This document shows, piece by piece, positions 9,926 through 18,228 of a DNA stretch of 21,684 bases. Source of the stretch: Phoronis ovalis (Eukaryota; Phoronida; Phoronidae); assembly GCA_028565635.1 (NCBI GenBank), contig JAOXYB010097826.1:1-21684 (forward strand). The letters run 5' to 3'. Made by a program: the position numbers and the translations under genes. Each line of letters begins with the position of its first letter. The first letter of the stretch is position 1. A model generated the notes under the pieces. It was given only the letters and a program-made list of their open reading frames with translations. It searched no databases and was not told the origin of the DNA.

Positions 9926-11399
9926 ACTGCAGCAAGGTACATCTTCTGAGATCATCCTGAAAGAACTCATTGTTGCTGGGGATGCTCTGAATGTGAACCA
10001 AAGAATGTGTTGACAGACAATCATCATCACTGTCTGAATTTTTATCAACTTTCTTGGCATATATGTCTACGTTCTTTATTCCAATATCAGGAAAGTTTGC
10101 AGCACTTTTATTTCGCTGGTCTGAATAAAAAGTATATGATAATGGTTGTACACTAGACTTCTCTAGAGAAAACTCTGCAGAAATTTTTCTCCTTCTGCCA
10201 TAATAAAATTCTGTCATTATAGTGCCCTGAGCACTGGTAGATTTACACGATTGGCTGCTGTTGCTAGTTGATCCGTCTCCTATGTAAAACTGTATTGGTA
10301 TCTCTATGCTACTATTTTTCAACATCAGAACTCTGTGTTCTGCAAATTGATTCAAGGAATTGGATGTTTCAACTTCTGCCTTCCTTTCACCATTTGGGGC
10401 TAAGTTTTCACAAATGGAATCTGAATTACTGTTTGAAGACAGTTTACTCGCAGTACGTATCAGCTCTCCAGGTCGAAATAACTTGAACATGCTAGAGGTC
10501 ATATTAAGGTCATCTGCTAAAATTTGACTTTGTTTATGTGTCTGATTTATATGATTTTGCATGGAAATGAAATCTGTAGAGGGTCCTTTGTTGACATCAG
10601 TTTTTGGTGCTACATTTTCTTTACCACGAGTAGATTTTTTTACTTTGGATCTTTGTTTCTGTTCTATATTTTGTACACAATTAGATTTTGTCATATTCTC
10701 TAATACTGACATAATACTGGAGTCCACTGCAGCACTGGATAATGCTGGTAATGGCGTATGTTCTGTCAAATTATGTTGTTTTATTTCTGGCATAAAGTAA
10801 GTAGCGCTTTGTCTTATTCCGCATAGTGGGTTAACAGTTATGTGATTATGTCCTAGTTCTTGATCATTTTGTTCTGCCAGCCAGTCATTACATTGTAATT
10901 GTTTCTCTAATCTATTGTCCTTTGAAAGCAGCAAATCCATTTTGTTACATGAGATGGAAGTAACTGATACATTGCTTGTCCTGTCGACAGTTAAACCACT
11001 ATTTCCTTCACCATCAGTTGTAAACAGCATTATTCCACTACTTTGGACATTTTTCAAAGATGGACCACTTCCTCTGCCACCAAGCATTGGGTCTTCGGTA
11101 TTACCCCCGGGTCTGTTTAATGAATTCCGACTTTCATTAGCAGAGCTGTAACTAGTGCTAACCAATGACACTTGACTCTGTGAATGAGACTGAATGATGT
11201 AATTTTGACCATTACATCCAAGTATATCTATTGTGACATCATCAGGGGGTGAGACTTCTTCTTGAATATTTATTGGTATTGCTGATGTGGAAAGAGAACG
11301 ACTACAAACTCGGCCATCTGCATTATATGATACAGCATTGCTTATTCGTGCATTGACTTGTTGATAACTTGGTCTGGCAGCCTTGTACTGAAGAGAGTT
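9924..11399 (-). CDS. Long single exon encoding a 491-residue Ser/Asn-rich cytoplasmic tail
   Basis: The acceptor TATGTTTTTTAG at 11401-11400 opens a phase-0 frame of 491 codons ending in TAA TAA at 9926. It joins in phase with the donor of the transmembrane exon at 11644. The sequence starts NSLQYKAARPSYQQVNARIS and is rich in Ser, Asn, Thr and Gln throughout. It has basic patches such as SKVKKSTRGKEN and YYGRRRKISAEF (a basophilic kinase-like site) and acidic patches such as DKNSDSDDDC. The C-terminus is EFFQDDLRRCTLLQ. Few cysteines and no signal peptide or transmembrane segment fit a disordered intracellular region. I recognise no domain. Starting the protein at the internal GTG near 11171 would be wrong, because the frame stays open to the acceptor. 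The three plus-strand frames at 10268-11151 are shadows. Confidence 0.75.
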   Translation of the reverse strand, partial: NSLQYKAARPSYQQVNARISNAVSYNADGRVCSRSLSTSAIPINIQEEVSPPDDVTIDILGCNGQNYIIQSHSQSQVSLVSTSYSSANESRNSLNRPGGNTEDPMLGGRGSGPSLKNVQSSGIMLFTTDGEGNSGLTVDRTSNVSVTSISCNKMDLLLSKDNRLEKQLQCNDWLAEQNDQELGHNHITVNPLCGIRQSATYFMPEIKQHNLTEHTPLPALSSAAVDSSIMSVLENMTKSNCVQNIEQKQRSKVKKSTRGKENVAPKTDVNKGPSTDFISMQNHINQTHKQSQILADDLNMTSSMFKLFRPGELIRTASKLSSNSNSDSICENLAPNGERKAEVETSNSLNQFAEHRVLMLKNSSIEIPIQFYIGDGSTSNSSQSCKSTSAQGTIMTEFYYGRRRKISAEFSLEKSSVQPLSYTFYSDQRNKSAANFPDIGIKNVDIYAKKVDKNSDSDDDCLSTHSLVHIQSIPSNNEFFQDDLRRCTLLQ

Positions 11400-11643
11400 C
11401 TAAAAAACATACCAGCAATACATTTGTAATGTAGATAAACCAGTTATATTAATTATTTACTAAGCACTTAATACTACAGCAAATATCTGAACTTGTCTCG
11501 GTTATCTGAAAATAAGCATTTGTTTGGAAAAAAAACTATAATTTAATAAATCCAACTCTTAATTTTATACTGAGATTAAATGTAACTTTAGTACATTGAT
11601 GCTTATAAATACTTCCCAATGATAAATACAACACGTTTCTTAC

Positions 11644-11804
11644 TGATTTGACAAGATGTCCCTTTTTTGGCTTTTTGGTTATTTTGCTCTTCTTTCCTGT
11701 TTCTCCGGCACAAAGTAGCAAGATAATGACCATTAGTACAATAAAAATTAGACTTGATCCAACAAGACTAATACTGCTTATAGTTGTCTCCATGTTTATT
11801 AGTT
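11644..11804 (-). CDS. Transmembrane exon (C-terminal anchor of the ectodomain gene, or start of a separate gene)
   Basis: The frame contains one clear membrane segment, VGSSLIFIVLMVIILLLCA, followed by a strongly basic stop-transfer region (GKKSKITKKPKKGH). It ends at the donor TCA|GTAAGA and joins in phase 0 to the exon at 11399. Two readings of its 5' end are possible. An acceptor at AAAG|AACTAAT (exon start 11804) takes the phase-1 junction from the exon ending at 14342 and gives ...NKPTELINMETT. Its pyrimidine tract is poor. Alternatively the ATG at 11793-11791, in good context (AACATGG) and with an in-frame TAG upstream at 11829-11827, starts an independent protein of about 540 residues with a short extracellular N-terminus. 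The sequence alone does not decide. Confidence 0.6.
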
Positions 11805-13594
11805 CTTTCTTAGAAATTCTAGTGCTCTATTTAAATCTTAATTTACAATGTTATACCACCATAGTTGATACATAGTTCGAAAACTATCTCGTTTTGTTCC
11901 TAATCCAAAAAAAATTTTCCATTTAATAATTCTGAGATTGTCTTTAGTCTTCTTTAATATGTCATGTAATCCTTATTATGAAAATGAACATATATTTAGA
12001 CTCAGAATTATTTATAGTTAACTTTCTCTTAATGCTCTCTGTATTGCGTTTGCTATGTATCCATGACGGTGAGTGACAACTAATGATGCAGCTGGATCCA
12101 GTATAGCACATCTCATCCAGGATGTGATGTGTGTAAGTGGATTGGAATGTCTACAGACCATATTATTGTTTAATAATGATAATGCTTCTGGCCATTCTTG
12201 TTAAATGAATGCCCATGCCCTTGGATACACATTTGAAGACAATGAATAGAATTAGGAGATGCAAAATAGAATGATATAAGCCAAAAATGATAGCTTTTTT
12301 TCTGTTTCAAGGCAATTTTCCTACAATTTTTGTCCTGATTTATAGGCATTGATTATAGATGTCATCAATGAAATCTTCAAACTTTTTTCAATAAAAATCT
12401 AGGAACTGAGCATTACATAATTTGAATCTGCACACACTTGCACTTTTTTCTTAATGTCAAATTTATTAGCTATGGTTGTATGCCAGCTTGTATGCAAAAC
12501 AGGATTTAATAATTGGTTAAATTGAAAATTAAAAGCATTTTTATTAAATATTGTATTCAAATGCAACATTAGCCAGTTAAAACAATAACAATATACACAC
12601 CATCATACACAACATAAATAAATCTCAAAACTTTATACAGAAAATTATTTTGGAAAAATATTTACACATCCGATAATACAATATATACATATTTTAGTAC
12701 AATTCTATAGTTACCCTGTAATCCTCCTGTTATGGTTTGGCATAAGGAGCTATAAGTTTAGATTCACTAATAAAAATAATATACCATTAATACATGTTAT
12801 TGTAATACCGTCTTTTACGAACAATTTCAGGCATGCAAACCTTTCAAGGTGTGCCTAGAGTGAAATTTAGCTGACTCCGTAAACAATTGTTTATTTAAAG
12901 TATATAAAAAGCTGTTACACATCATCCACCGCGTAAATGTAAGAAAGTAATAGACTGCAATGTAAATTTGCCAAATTTCTAGAAATATTATGCATTTTTA
13001 AATTGATCTGTTTAACAGCAAATTTTATGAGATAAATCCTTCCAGTTAAGATATCCTAAACTATACCCAAACCTTTCTGATCATGTTGATCTTGTCATGG
13101 AAAGTAAATGATGCACATTTTGACAAACATATATACCACACTGTCCATTTTACTTCACTGAGGATTACAAGTTACCTGCTGTTGCACTGCAGATTTCTTA
13201 AAACTATTCACTAGATTACTTGAACAGTTACTGAAGCATTTTTCAAATGCAAAATTGAGTATTTCAATCATAAATTTAAATCACATTAGACCTGGTGCAC
13301 AAATAGTTACTTCCACACTTCAGCCTCTTTTTTGATGGGATGTAAGTCCGTTGCAAAGGATATTCTACATTAGACCGCCCAGTTTTACTGCTGGGCAATT
13401 ATTATTTTGCTGTATTTATCTAACTAAACAGGTAAGTCATCTAGTTGTTGACCAAAATAGATCTCTGGCAATAAATATCATAACAGTCAAAAAGCACCAT
13501 TTTTAAATATCAAGCAAATAAGAAGACAATAATTCTTCCAATGAAGGCAAGATTCCTCTCCATATAATTTAATAATCGCATGTTTCTAAAAACG
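11805..13594 (-). other. Intron and probable 3' UTR of the short isoform
   Basis: No credible coding frame on either strand. Minus-strand AATAAA signals occur at 12890-12895 and in the AT-rich tract near 12540-12550. They could end a transcript that uses the terminal exon at 13595-13755. A perfect 6-bp stem (GCCCAG/CTGGGC with an 8-base loop) is at 13377-13396. The rest is AT-rich sequence without recognised repeats. Confidence 0.5.
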
Positions 13595-13755
13595 TTACTG
13601 TAATGAGACGAAAATCCATGTTGTCATGATTGGAAGAATATATAAGATCTGGTGATGAAGGAGTATTGATGCTGTGTCTGTTACATTGGTTTCTATAGTA
13701 TTCTGTCCTTGCTTTGTTGGATATGAGCTTTTTAGTGGATCCTTTTCACATGGAC
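13595..13755 (-). CDS. Alternative terminal exon with a GPI-signal-like C-terminus
   Basis: A good acceptor (TTTTTCTAAATTTTAG) precedes 13755. It takes the phase-1 junction from the exon ending at 14342 and encodes 53 residues to a TAA at 13597-13595. The order is a short Cys-containing start (GPCEKDPLKSSYP), a Thr/Asn linker with an N-glycosylation site (NVT), and a hydrophobic stretch ILLHHQILYILPIMTTWIFV that ends four codons before the stop. A small-residue region followed by a hydrophobic C-terminus and no basic tail is the layout of a GPI-attachment signal. The two His in the stretch make it a less perfect membrane segment. A weak internal donor (AAT|GTAACA at 13684) could instead join this exon to the transmembrane exon in phase 0. 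Confidence 0.6.
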
Positions 13756-16700
13756 CTAAAATTTAGAAAAACTGTGTCATAATAAAAAATGTTGGGATGT
13801 CATGTTGATTACACTGCTGGTGACCCTTTGTTACGAAAATTCAACATTTTGTTGTTGACGTGAAGATAGCGCTCAGTTGTTAGCAAGTTCAAGGGCGCTA
13901 ACATTGAGGCACAAAATATATTAAATAATTAAAATATGGTTGCAATGATCATGAATTAGACTGGTGGGTCTAAAAAAGGGTGTGTTCTTTTGACAAGAGA
14001 AGAAAGCTTTGTTACGTTTTGATACTTTGCAATGTGATAAATCAAGCTGCACTGTTTTTTTTTTAGTATTTTCATTTATTAAATTCCTATTGATTAACGT
14101 ATCTCTGTATAAGGAATCTATGAATGAAAACAATACACTATTTGCATGCACTCGGTGGAGCCAACATCAGGATCCCGTGTGAATGTAAACAATCCTACCA
14201 CTAGTTTTGTGAATGGAATCATGCGAGCACGGAGAACTACGTCATATTGATACTTCACAAAATGCGCATGTTGAGAACGTTATGGTGCGATCAGGACAGT
14301 GGCTCCACCAAGTTCATGTATTACCTATTACCATAGCTTACCTGTGGGTTTATTTAATGTATAGGCTACTGAATCATCTAGTATAGAATGTGCATTAGTA
14401 TTGCATTGGTTATCTAATTCCAGGTAATAACTCTCACCTTGGTCTTTATAACTCTGTAAAAATAAAATATTTGTAAATTGAACAGTTTTTGCAGGCGTTA
14501 TAAGTTATGAACGGGTAATAACAAATTATACCAAATACAAGGGTCACCGTTCACAGTCTGAATGAATTCATATGTTTGTGTTCGTAGTTAAAACCTAGTT
14601 TGTTCGTTTGGTGGTATGGAACACAAACTGATAGACTTATTCAAACTGCTCTGTTCAATTTAAATGTTCAATTTATTACTTAAGATAAAATAGTCCACAT
14701 GATACCATCTCCAACAACAAGGGATGCAATAAAAAAGCATGTCTGTATTTTATGTCAAAATGAACTTGTAGCAAGAGAGCATGAGAGCCAAGTACTTACA
14801 TAGCAGTTTGCTGCATCTTTTGTTACTTGTTTAGCTATTATAAATGTATTAGCATCTTGTGACCAACTTGCAAGACATTGAAGTTTTCCAACTGAAACAA
14901 GAGAATACATCTTAAATGTCGACGTTTAGTGTTTATATCCACTTTTTCTCATTTGCTTAATATGTGGTATTTACCATTTTTATCTTTTTGCCTTCATAGT
15001 ATGCAACATAATTATTTTTTGCCTAAATATTTCATTTAATTTGTAGTTTTGTATCATATCTCATAAGTTCTCTTTACAGATACATCTTACCATTATCAGC
15101 ATTGTGAATTGTATTACCTTGTTCTGCATTACATGTCTCTAGTACTATTTGTCCTGTGTTGTCACAATTTGATGTGATAACAGGGTTACAATCTGTAGAT
15201 GACTTGATAGTAAAATGGCCTTCAAATGGACATTTTATCACCTTGGTATCATTGGCTGCAAAGGAAATATATCTAAGCATGAAAACAATGGCATTAATAT
15301 TTGGGTTATGTAATGAATTATGTAATTCAGTTAAAAATTGTAAACTGATAATTGTTCCCCAATGAAACGCACTTTCCTCCCAGACTTTTCTGGTTCTCTT
15401 AGTAGGCTGACATTCACATCAGACTCAGTAATATTAGTTGGCAGAAATAATTTATTAAACTAAACAGAGTACTAAAGTTACCCATGATTTTCTAAACTCC
15501 AAAAAGATATTATTGAATGAAACAGAAATGTTATAACACATACTACAGTTCTTAAAATCTACCTCGTTCTAATCTTTTAATTAATATCTTTTTCTATTGT
15601 ACTTTTTACCTATTATAGTGTATGATGTAGCATTTGCCATGTGTTCTTGCCTGCATGCACCATTTAGAGCTGGCACCATTCTTCCTTTCTGGATTTGTAA
15701 TACAGAACCATCAGCTGCTAATTTTTTAATGCGTATACACTGGTAATTGGAGGAGCTAAAAGAAAAAATACAAATATAAAATCATTCTCTTTGCAAGAAC
15801 AAGCAACAGGCACCATTAAACTTGATTTTGGGCAATGGTTAAACAATTTTATTTCCATGTCATATTGTTTGCCAATTAATTCTTCCTTCCAAAATTTAAA
15901 TATTTCAGATACTACAATTAAAAGATAATTTTGATAAGTAGAGCATTTAGATAAGGGGTGCACTGCTGGCTTAACAAATGTGAATCTAAGATTTTTTTTA
16001 TGTAATACGACAATGAAAACATTCGTACCATCCATGAGTAGTATAGCTGACAATATCCCACATTGTATCTTCTTGTTGCTCAATTTTTATACATCTTAAT
16101 GTACTCTCGTGTATATGACCATGTCTACCTGGACCTTGTTTGATGTGTATTTTATTCCCGCTACCTATTGGTTGATAATGTTTGTATCCAGGAAGATCTC
16201 GCCAGTTAGCTCTTGTCAGCCATGGTGGAAAAGAACACGTGGTATCTGGCCATGAATATTCTGCAATGCAACAGTTCAAATGCTACAAGTTGAAGCTAGG
16301 ACTAGTATAACTTATGTATAACAATTGTTTGGTATGCTGCATTGTGAACGCATGTGCCACAGGATCCAGAGTTACATGTGCAGTCTTCATCACAATGCTT
16401 TTATGTATGGTTAGGCGTGTAACAAGTTGAGAGGCTGATATATTTACCTTTATCCAGTGTCATGCTAATTGGCCCATCAAAAGGATCACGGATCCCAAAG
16501 CACGAAGCATCCCCAGACATGGCTACATTGACAACATTACCATTACCACTGCTTGAGAAGATCTGAAAATGGAAATAGCAATTTGTATTTTTATATTACC
16601 CACACATAAGTTAGAGGACGTTTTATCTAGTGTCTAGAGTGAGAGTAAAATATTTCTAATATTGGCAATGAAATTTTAACCTACCAGACATCGATACTTC

Positions 16701-18228
16701 TGATTTTTTGTGGCAAACCCGTTGCCGGTAAACTTTCCAAACGCATAATCTCCACCATTTTTCCATTTGGCAAGACAAGTAAATTGCAAATCTAAAATAT
16801 ATTGAGTCATGGCATATAATATTTGTCTCCCTTAATGTCATCATGTTTATAATTTGCAACACGTTTACTAGTTCCAACTTTATAGCACGGTAATCAATAA
16901 TGATGTTCGCGTATCATATTGCCTACTGTTAATTATTATGGACCGCCATAACATCAGTGTGCTTATGTTCCGAGACAATGGTATAAAATTGCATGCCGAT
17001 ACTTTGTAAAGCTGTTGACAGTTTTTGTAAAACTGTTGACGGTTTTCAAAACTACAAACTTGCTATGCAACGATAATTACAGTCCATAACTGTTGCAGCA
17101 TATTATTCGTTTTTACGAGGTTTTTACTTACTTTGAGTTAAAGTTCCCCTGAATCCAGGACACTCCTTGAAATAGAATTTAAGTTGTGCTGTGTTTGCAC
17201 ATGCACTAATAGATGATCTTGGACTACCACACGGTCCTGTGTTGTTATCGTAACTGAATGTATAGGGACCTTGGAATGGACATGGAACAGGAACGCCATG
17301 TTCTAAAAAGAAAATACATAAATATAAAGTTCTATTTTATTTTTCTACACTTTTAAACAACTTCCAATTTTTTAGATCATGCACAGCAGTAAATAAGTAC
17401 GAATGGACGTTATCCTGTCTATTTTGTATTGATAATTTGGGAATAACTAACAGTCTATACATTTAGTAACACAAGACTGCAGTGAAAGCGTAACACGCAG
17501 AGACAAATAACTACTATCACGAATAAGAACAAACATTTCTAGTGAATAAAGTTCGATTTAATGCACAAAATCAGTGGTTAACTTCTTCTTTATTGTAAAT
17601 AGCGACATAGCTTTCTAAAAAAGGGTGACTATAGTAATGAGTTTTAAAAATAATGAAGCAATCCGATTGTGTCTCAGTATTACCAGAATACTTACCCCTG
17701 ACTAGAGTGTGCAAGTTAGCGTCGCCTCGTATCGAACACACGTTGGAAATATCTAATGTTGTACTGCATTCAGCTATAATAGCGAAATAAAAAAGGCAAC
17801 TTTTAAAAAGTATTCTGAGGCGTAGTTTTTTTAACTCACAGGAAGTTCGAAAGTAAATTTTTAAATGAATGGAAAAAATACTAGTGCTGGGTGTGATAAC
17901 GGCAGTAAAACCGACAATTTTCTTTTTCAAATTGCACAACTTATTATTCTAAAAGATTCGGGGTACCCAATAACAGGAGAGTTTCTTTACTGTGTTGTGA
18001 ACATGCACAAAAGTGTGTTAGGCTAGGATTCCTCAACAGTTGAACGTTTGTTATATGAGCTGCCTCGAGACTGTTATTTATTCCAGTCGAAGATTCTAGC
18101 TGCATAATTGTTATCATGTGCATTAGAATTTTACTAGAAGTACTACATTGTACTTACATTGCTTATATTGTAGAATATTGTCATGTCTTGGGGTAATCGC
18201 TAAGCAGCTATAACAGGGATTCCCATCT
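13595..18228 (-). CDS. Cysteine-rich two-module surface protein, ectodomain plus short C-terminus (5' partial)
   Basis: This entry describes the joined gene. Exons are 18228-18158, 17773-17696, 17302-17132, 16791-16685, 16562-16448, 16260-16029, 15755-15610, 15255-15091, 14891-14800, 14453-14342 and 13755-13595. All phases match, giving 482 residues without the N-terminus. Two modules, each with a FPxW/CYxC-type part, a CPFxG part and a CLxxW part, follow one another, and the CPF, CLxxW and last exons of the two modules share the same phases. I know the family only as uncharacterised invertebrate secreted or membrane proteins. Extracellular location is inferred from Cys content and glycosylation sites, because the signal peptide was not found. 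With the transmembrane and tail exons (11804-11644 and 11399-9924) instead of the last exon, the product would have about 974 residues. Confidence 0.75.
13921..14151 (-). other. Part of the intron between the 14342 and 13755 exons
   Basis: This intron runs 13756-14341. It holds the inverted-repeat element at 14144-14319 and, at about 13867-13901, a short near-palindromic pair TAGCGCTC/GGGCGCTA. The 76-codon frame here has no splice sites or family resemblance and is not supported as a gene. Confidence 0.6.
14144..14319. mobile_element. Short element with terminal inverted repeats (MITE-like)
   Basis: GGTGGAGCCA at 14154-14163 is matched exactly by its reverse complement TGGCTCCACC at 14300-14309. 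The match extends outward imperfectly (CATGCACTC against CATGAACTT) and inward (ATCAGGATC against GTCCTGATC), so the inverted repeats are about 20-30 bases with mismatches. The enclosed 135 bases are less AT-rich than the surroundings and have no coding frame. Size, position in an intron and inverted ends fit a non-autonomous DNA transposon. No clear target-site duplication is seen. Confidence 0.5.
14342..14453 (-). CDS. Ectodomain exon J (end of second module)
   Basis: Acceptor TTTTACAG before 14453, phase 0 in, donor ACAG|GTAAGC, phase 1 out. It encodes SYKDQGESYYLELDNQCNTN and continues to NKPT. A single Cys probably pairs with one in the preceding exon. This is the last exon shared by both possible C-termini. 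The common donor can join either the terminal exon at 13755 or the transmembrane exon at 11804. Confidence 0.75.
14454..14799 (-). other. Intron I-J of the ectodomain gene (346 bp)
   Basis: AT-rich, no recognised element. Confidence 0.7.
14800..14891 (-). CDS. Ectodomain exon I (second CLxxW motif)
   Basis: Acceptor CTTGTTTCAG, phase 1 in; donor TAT|GTAAGT, phase 0 out. It encodes VGKLQCLASWSQDANTF and on to DAANCY. The CLASW motif is the counterpart of CLAKW in the exon at 16685-16791, with the same incoming phase and outgoing phase, which shows that the ectodomain was built by duplication of a multi-exon unit. Confidence 0.8.
15091..15255 (-). CDS. Ectodomain exon H (second CPFxG motif)
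   Basis: Acceptor TTCCTTTGCAG, phase 1; donor AATG|GTAAGA, phase 1. It encodes ANDTKVIKCPFEGHFTIKSS and continues with four more Cys (DCNP, SNCD, ETCN). CPFEGHFTI matches CPFQGPYTF in the exon at 17132-17302 in both sequence and phase. NDT is a potential N-glycosylation site. The plus-strand frame at 15156-15365 is a shadow. Confidence 0.8.
15256..15609 (-). other. Intron G-H of the ectodomain gene (354 bp)
   Basis: AT-rich, no recognised element or coding frame. Confidence 0.7.
15610..15755 (-). CDS. Ectodomain exon G
   Basis: Acceptor TTTTTTCTTTTAG, phase 2 in; donor AATAG|GTAAAA, phase 1 out. It encodes (C)SSNYQCIRIKKLAADG and later NGACRQEHMANATSYTII. The first Cys is split with the previous exon. 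The NAT triplet is a potential N-glycosylation site. The Cys spacing continues the FPxW-type domain begun in the preceding exon. Confidence 0.8.
16029..16260 (-). CDS. Ectodomain exon F (CxFPxW motif, start of second module)
   Basis: Acceptor TGCATTGCAG, phase 1; donor GATG|GTACGA, phase 2. It encodes EYSWPDTTCSFPPWLTRANW and, further on, a basic Gly/His stretch (GPGRHGHIHES) and LRCIKIEQQ. The CSFPPWL...W signature is the start of the domain I associate with DUF7044-type modules. This is the longest ectodomain exon. The minus-strand frame at 15718-16083 is in a different frame and partly intronic. Confidence 0.8.
16448..16562 (-). CDS. Ectodomain exon E (end of first module)
   Basis: Acceptor CCATTTTCAG, phase 0; donor AAAG|GTAAAT, phase 1. 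It encodes IFSSSGNGNVVNVAMSGDAS and then CFGIRDPFDGPISMTLD. It holds the same module position as the exon at 14342-14453 and has the same phase pattern (0 in, 1 out). Confidence 0.8.
16685..16791 (-). CDS. Ectodomain exon D (first CLxxW motif)
   Basis: Acceptor AATATATTTTAG, phase 1; donor CTG|GTAGGT, phase 0. It encodes NLQFTCLAKWKNGGDYAFGK and ends QKYRCL. The CLAKW motif followed by a Gly-rich strand is typical of this Cys-rich module. The plus strand has no competing frame. Confidence 0.8.
16792..17131 (-). other. Intron C-D of the ectodomain gene (340 bp) with a 21-bp tandem duplication
   Basis: GTAAA[G/A]CTGTTGAC[A/G]GTTTT occurs twice in tandem at about 17006-17047 with a period of 21. 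The rest has no recognised feature. Confidence 0.65.
17132..17302 (-). CDS. Ectodomain exon C (first CPFxG motif)
   Basis: Acceptor TATTTTCTTTTTAG, phase 1; donor CAAA|GTAAGT, phase 1; 57 codons. It encodes EHGVPVPCPFQGPYTFSYDN, followed by a GPCGSPRSSISACANT block and KECPGF. Pro-Cys-Pro-Phe followed by Gly-Pro-[FY]-Thr-Phe and the later GxCxSPxS are the clearest family marks in the gene. I recall them from invertebrate DUF7042/DUF7043-type proteins; no database check was possible. Confidence 0.85.
17303..17695 (-). other. Intron B-C of the ectodomain gene (393 bp)
   Basis: No recognised element. The open frame that crosses it from exon B is not coding past the donor at 17695. Confidence 0.7.
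17696..17773 (-). CDS. Ectodomain exon B
   Basis: Acceptor GCTATTATAG, phase 1; donor CAGGG|GTAAGT, phase 1; 26 codons. It encodes ECSTTLDISNVCSIRGDANL and then HTLVR. The Cys-x9-Cys spacing and the GDxxLxxLxR ending lead directly into the CPF motif of the next exon, as expected for the family. The pyrimidine tract is weak but the frame is open and both phases fit. The longer minus-strand frame at 17571-17939 covers this exon plus flanking intron. Confidence 0.75.
17774..18157 (-). other. Intron A-B of the ectodomain gene (384 bp)
   Basis: No recognised element. Part of a minus-strand open frame extends here from exon B without stop, but its residues do not fit the family. Confidence 0.7.
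18158..18228 (-). CDS. Ectodomain exon A (first exon found; gene 5'-incomplete)
   Basis: Acceptor TTGTTTTTTTTCAG before 18228 and donor AAT|GTAAGT, phase 1 out. It encodes DGNPCYSCLAITPRHDNILQ and ends YKQ. The CYxC...RHxNxLQY pattern is the second half of the FPxW-type domain, so the CxFPxW half and the signal peptide must lie in exons further upstream. The frame requires phase 2 in (or phase 1 if the AG two bases further on is used). No upstream exon was identified with confidence. Confidence 0.75.
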
